Under the pieces are notes generated by a model that did not search any database, was not told where the DNA came from, and saw nothing but the letters and a program-made list of their open reading frames with translations. Both the position numbers and the translations under genes were made by a program. Shown in pieces: positions 12,435-14,182 of a stretch of 14,182 bases of DNA; the first letter of the stretch is position 1; each line of letters starts with the position of its first letter. The stretch is from Solobacterium sp. UBA3691 (GTDB lineage Bacteria > Bacillota_I > Bacilli_A > Erysipelotrichales > Erysipelotrichaceae), in the NCBI GenBank assembly GCA_002372175.1, contig DFIS01000045.1:1-14182 (forward strand), in the 5' to 3' direction.

Positions 12435-13957
12435 GACTTGTGTCCTCCGATCTGCTTGTTGCGTTCCCGCATCGTGGCGCCTTCCTGGAAGTCAGTGCCT
12501 TTCAGCACGGCATTCTTTCCGTACTTCCTGCGTATGGAGAGGATCGCCTCCTGTACTTTGTGCTCTTTGGCCAGTGCTTCTCTTTCTTCGTCGATCTTTC
12601 TGACTGTCTCTTCCGTATCCGCAAAGAGATCCAACTGATCATACCGGTGATCATCATCTGCGTATTTTTCATCCACGACATTGGCACAGGTGATGCCGAT
12701 CCTGCGCACCAGCAGACGCTTATCAGCGATCCTGGCATACAGTTTCATCACTGCATCCGTGATCAGCTTTGATGAGGATGTACGCTGTTTCAGCTTGGCG
12801 GTGCCGTGCGCATGCTTAGGTACACTGCGGCCATACCAGTCCGTGGATATCTCCCCCTGGTACTGACTCTTCGCGTTGGGATTGCTGAGACTCAAGGAGT
12901 CATAGCCGATCATCAGTACGACCGTATCCGTGATCAGATGCTTGTTTACCAGGTCAAAAGTCAGAGCATCGGTCATTTCTCTGACGATCACAGCTGCTTT
13001 CTCATATGTATAGGGTTCTGCCAGCACCTGCCCCGATCCCAGGCTGTTTGCCTGCGGTCTGTACTTCTTGATATCCTGCATCGTACATGGCTCATATCCC
13101 CAGGCATGATCGATCAGCAGTTCGGCATTGACGCCAAACATCGAATACAGCAGATCTTCGTTATACTTATCTTCAAACTTTCCGACAGAGCATCTTGCAA
13201 TATCTCCCATCGTATATAATCCGGCTTCCTCCAGTCTGCGCTGATACCCGTGTCCGACTCTCCAGAAATCTGTCAGCGGCCGGTGCTCCCACAGCTTCTG
13301 CCGGTAGCTGATCTCATCCAGCTCGGCGATCCGCACGCCGTCTTTGTCTGCCGGCATATGCTTGGCAGTGATATCCATGGCTACTTTTGCCAGATACATA
13401 TTCGTACCGATGCCGGCTGTCGCTGTTACCCCGGTCTCAGACAGTACATCATGGATCATCTGTATCGTCAGCTCATGTGCTGTCATGTGATAGACATTCA
13501 GGTAGTCTGTGACATCCATGAACACTTCATCTATGGAGTATACATGGATATCCTCCGGAGCAATATACTTCAGATAGATATCATAGATATGCGCACTGTA
13601 TTCCATGTAGAAAGACATTCTCGGTACAGCGATCACAAAATCCAGCTCCAGATACGGATCTTTCTTCAGTTCATCATCATGTACAGACTTCCCGCGGAAC
13701 GGTCTGCCCCCGATCTTCCTCTGTCTTTCCCGGTTAATCTCCCGGACTTTCTGCTTCACTTCAAAAAGACGACCCCTGCCGCCGATCCCGTAACTCTTCA
13801 GTGACGGTGATACCGCCAGACAGATCGTCTTGTCTGTTCTGCTTTCATCCGCTACGACCAGATTATCCCTGAGAGGGTCAAGACCGCGCTCAACACACTC
13901 CACACTGGCATAGTAGGACTTCAGATCTATACATACATATGTTCTCTGTTTATCCAC
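12431..13957 (-). CDS. Y-family DNA polymerase (translesion; UvrX/DinB-like)
   Basis: A 508-residue Y-family polymerase that copies damaged DNA with low fidelity. The palm carboxylates are Asp11 (CIDLKSYYASVE) and Asp143-Glu144 (YSIDEVFMD). Tyr16 is at the steric-gate position. The helix-hairpin-helix thumb and the little-finger region (about 295-430) follow. A textbook sliding-clamp motif, QLDLF, is at 441-445, and a basic charged tail ends the protein. The length and the YolD partner match the Firmicutes UvrX/YqjW group rather than the shorter DinB of E. coli. The start is GTG at 13955-13957, set by the conserved N-terminus. No Shine-Dalgarno precedes it, and the promoter -10 ends 6 bases upstream, so the mRNA is probably leaderless. 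I found no canonical CGAAC-N4-GTTCG SOS box near the promoter. Confidence 0.94.
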   Translation of the reverse strand: MDKQRTYVCIDLKSYYASVECVERGLDPLRDNLVVADESRTDKTICLAVSPSLKSYGIGGRGRLFEVKQKVREINRERQRKIGGRPFRGKSVHDDELKKDPYLELDFVIAVPRMSFYMEYSAHIYDIYLKYIAPEDIHVYSIDEVFMDVTDYLNVYHMTAHELTIQMIHDVLSETGVTATAGIGTNMYLAKVAMDITAKHMPADKDGVRIAELDEISYRQKLWEHRPLTDFWRVGHGYQRRLEEAGLYTMGDIARCSVGKFEDKYNEDLLYSMFGVNAELLIDHAWGYEPCTMQDIKKYRPQANSLGSGQVLAEPYTYEKAAVIVREMTDALTFDLVNKHLITDTVVLMIGYDSLSLSNPNAKSQYQGEISTDWYGRSVPKHAHGTAKLKQRTSSSKLITDAVMKLYARIADKRLLVRRIGITCANVVDEKYADDDHRYDQLDLFADTEETVRKIDEEREALAKEHKVQEAILSIRRKYGKNAVLKGTDFQEGATMRERNKQIGGHKS

Positions 13958-13963
13958 GTCTTT

Positions 13964-13992
13964 ATTGTATAAAAGATTGCGTATAACGTCAA
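13964..13992 (-). promoter_or_regulatory. Promoter of the polymerase-YolD operon
   Basis: Minus strand: TTGACG (plus 13987-13992), a 17-base spacer, then TACAAT (13964-13969); each hexamer matches the consensus at 5 of 6 bases. The -10 ends 6 bases before GTG, putting the transcription start on the start codon. The -35 shares bases with the T-tract of the preceding terminator. Confidence 0.75.
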
Positions 13993-14022
13993 AAAAAGCA
14001 ACACTTTCGCAAGTGCTGCTTT
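13991..14022 (-). terminator. Terminator of the partial membrane-protein gene
   Basis: Minus-strand arms AAAGCAGCACTT (plus 14011-14022) and AAGTGTTGCTTT (13995-14006) pair over 12 bp with one G-U around a GCGA loop, then a T-run (plus 13991-13997). It lies 6 bases after the stop codon of the partial gene. Confidence 0.88.
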
Positions 14023-14028
14023 CTGTAA

Positions 14029-14182
14029 TCAGTTAAGAAGATGCAATGTATCGACAAACGGCAGTTCCTTGTCACTGTCGGATGCCGCATAGTAGACAGC
14101 CATGACCCAGAGTACGAATGATACTATGCTGATCAGATTGCCGACAAACGGTATTACTCTGCCGATGATTCTTCCGATCAGT
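14029..14182 (-). CDS. Small membrane protein, C-terminal part (cut by window edge)
   Basis: The last 50 codons of a leftward gene that begins outside the window, ending in TGA at 14029-14031. The fragment has GRIIGRVIPFVGNL, a hydrophobic segment (about 15-32) and a polar end with P-F-V-D-T-L-H-L-L-N. This pattern, a glycine-proline turn, a last membrane segment and a short polar tail with a proline-phenylalanine motif, resembles small DUF4870/Tic20-like membrane proteins; that is a recalled likeness only. The strong terminator directly after the stop supports it as a real gene. Confidence 0.65.
   Translation of the reverse strand, partial: LIGRIIGRVIPFVGNLISIVSFVLWVMAVYYAASDSDKELPFVDTLHLLN

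Noticed and set aside
11970..12638. 222-codon plus-strand frame across YolD and the polymerase end
   Set aside because: It overlaps three real leftward genes with proper ribosome sites and coupled junctions; the hydrophobic look comes from reverse-complemented charged codons.
1..14182. CRISPR array, insertion sequence, integrase or phage module
   Set aside because: No spaced direct repeats, transposase or integrase motifs, or terminal inverted repeats were seen; the genes look like ordinary chromosomal ones apart from the putative toxin.

Overview
The window reads as a chromosomal segment of a low-to-mid-GC Bacillota (Firmicutes) bacterium, probably a gut anaerobe of the Erysipelotrichia or Clostridia type. 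The evidence is strong Shine-Dalgarno sites (AAGGAGG, GGAGG), a YolD-like protein paired with a Y-family polymerase, an OatA-like acyltransferase/SGNH pair and a small holin-like toxin. The taxon is inferred from gene content, not from a marker gene. Genes are densely packed, no gap reaches 300 bases, and I see no rRNA, tRNA, CRISPR array, IS element or long repeat.

Layout. At the left edge (1-200) is a 40-residue hydrophobic peptide whose 3' end carries a hairpin. An opposing extended -10 promoter lies just downstream. Together they look like a type I toxin with a convergent antisense RNA. Two alpha/beta-hydrolase-fold genes follow, divergently oriented (228-977 minus; 1140-2738 plus). Next is a phytol/dolichol-kinase-type membrane protein (2769-3494 minus), then a DUF4139/MuiA-like protein ending in a zinc ribbon (3701-5290 plus), then the 5'-deoxynucleotidase YfbR (5311-5901 minus).

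The central block (6006-9935) is transcribed leftward. It holds a lipoprotein and a LysR regulator in one tight operon, then a complete aconitase-family hydratase. The hydratase promoter is covered by inverted repeats suited to a LysR-type regulator, so LysR control of the hydratase is the natural reading.

The right block has a rightward operon (10007-11820) of a membrane-anchored SGNH hydrolase and an acyltransferase-3 membrane protein overlapping by 4 bases. This is a two-gene version of an OatA-type O-acetyltransferase. Facing it is a leftward operon (13957-11860) of Y-family DNA polymerase, YolD-like protein and a previously uncalled 54-residue membrane peptide, each junction an ATGA overlap. 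The window ends in the C-terminal part of a small membrane protein.

Two cross-cutting signals deserve attention. First, three genes (lipoprotein, SGNH protein, polymerase) have a -10 hexamer ending 6-7 bases before the start codon and no Shine-Dalgarno, which predicts leaderless mRNAs. Second, terminators and promoters are tightly interleaved, for example the polymerase -35 lies partly inside the T-tract of the preceding terminator.
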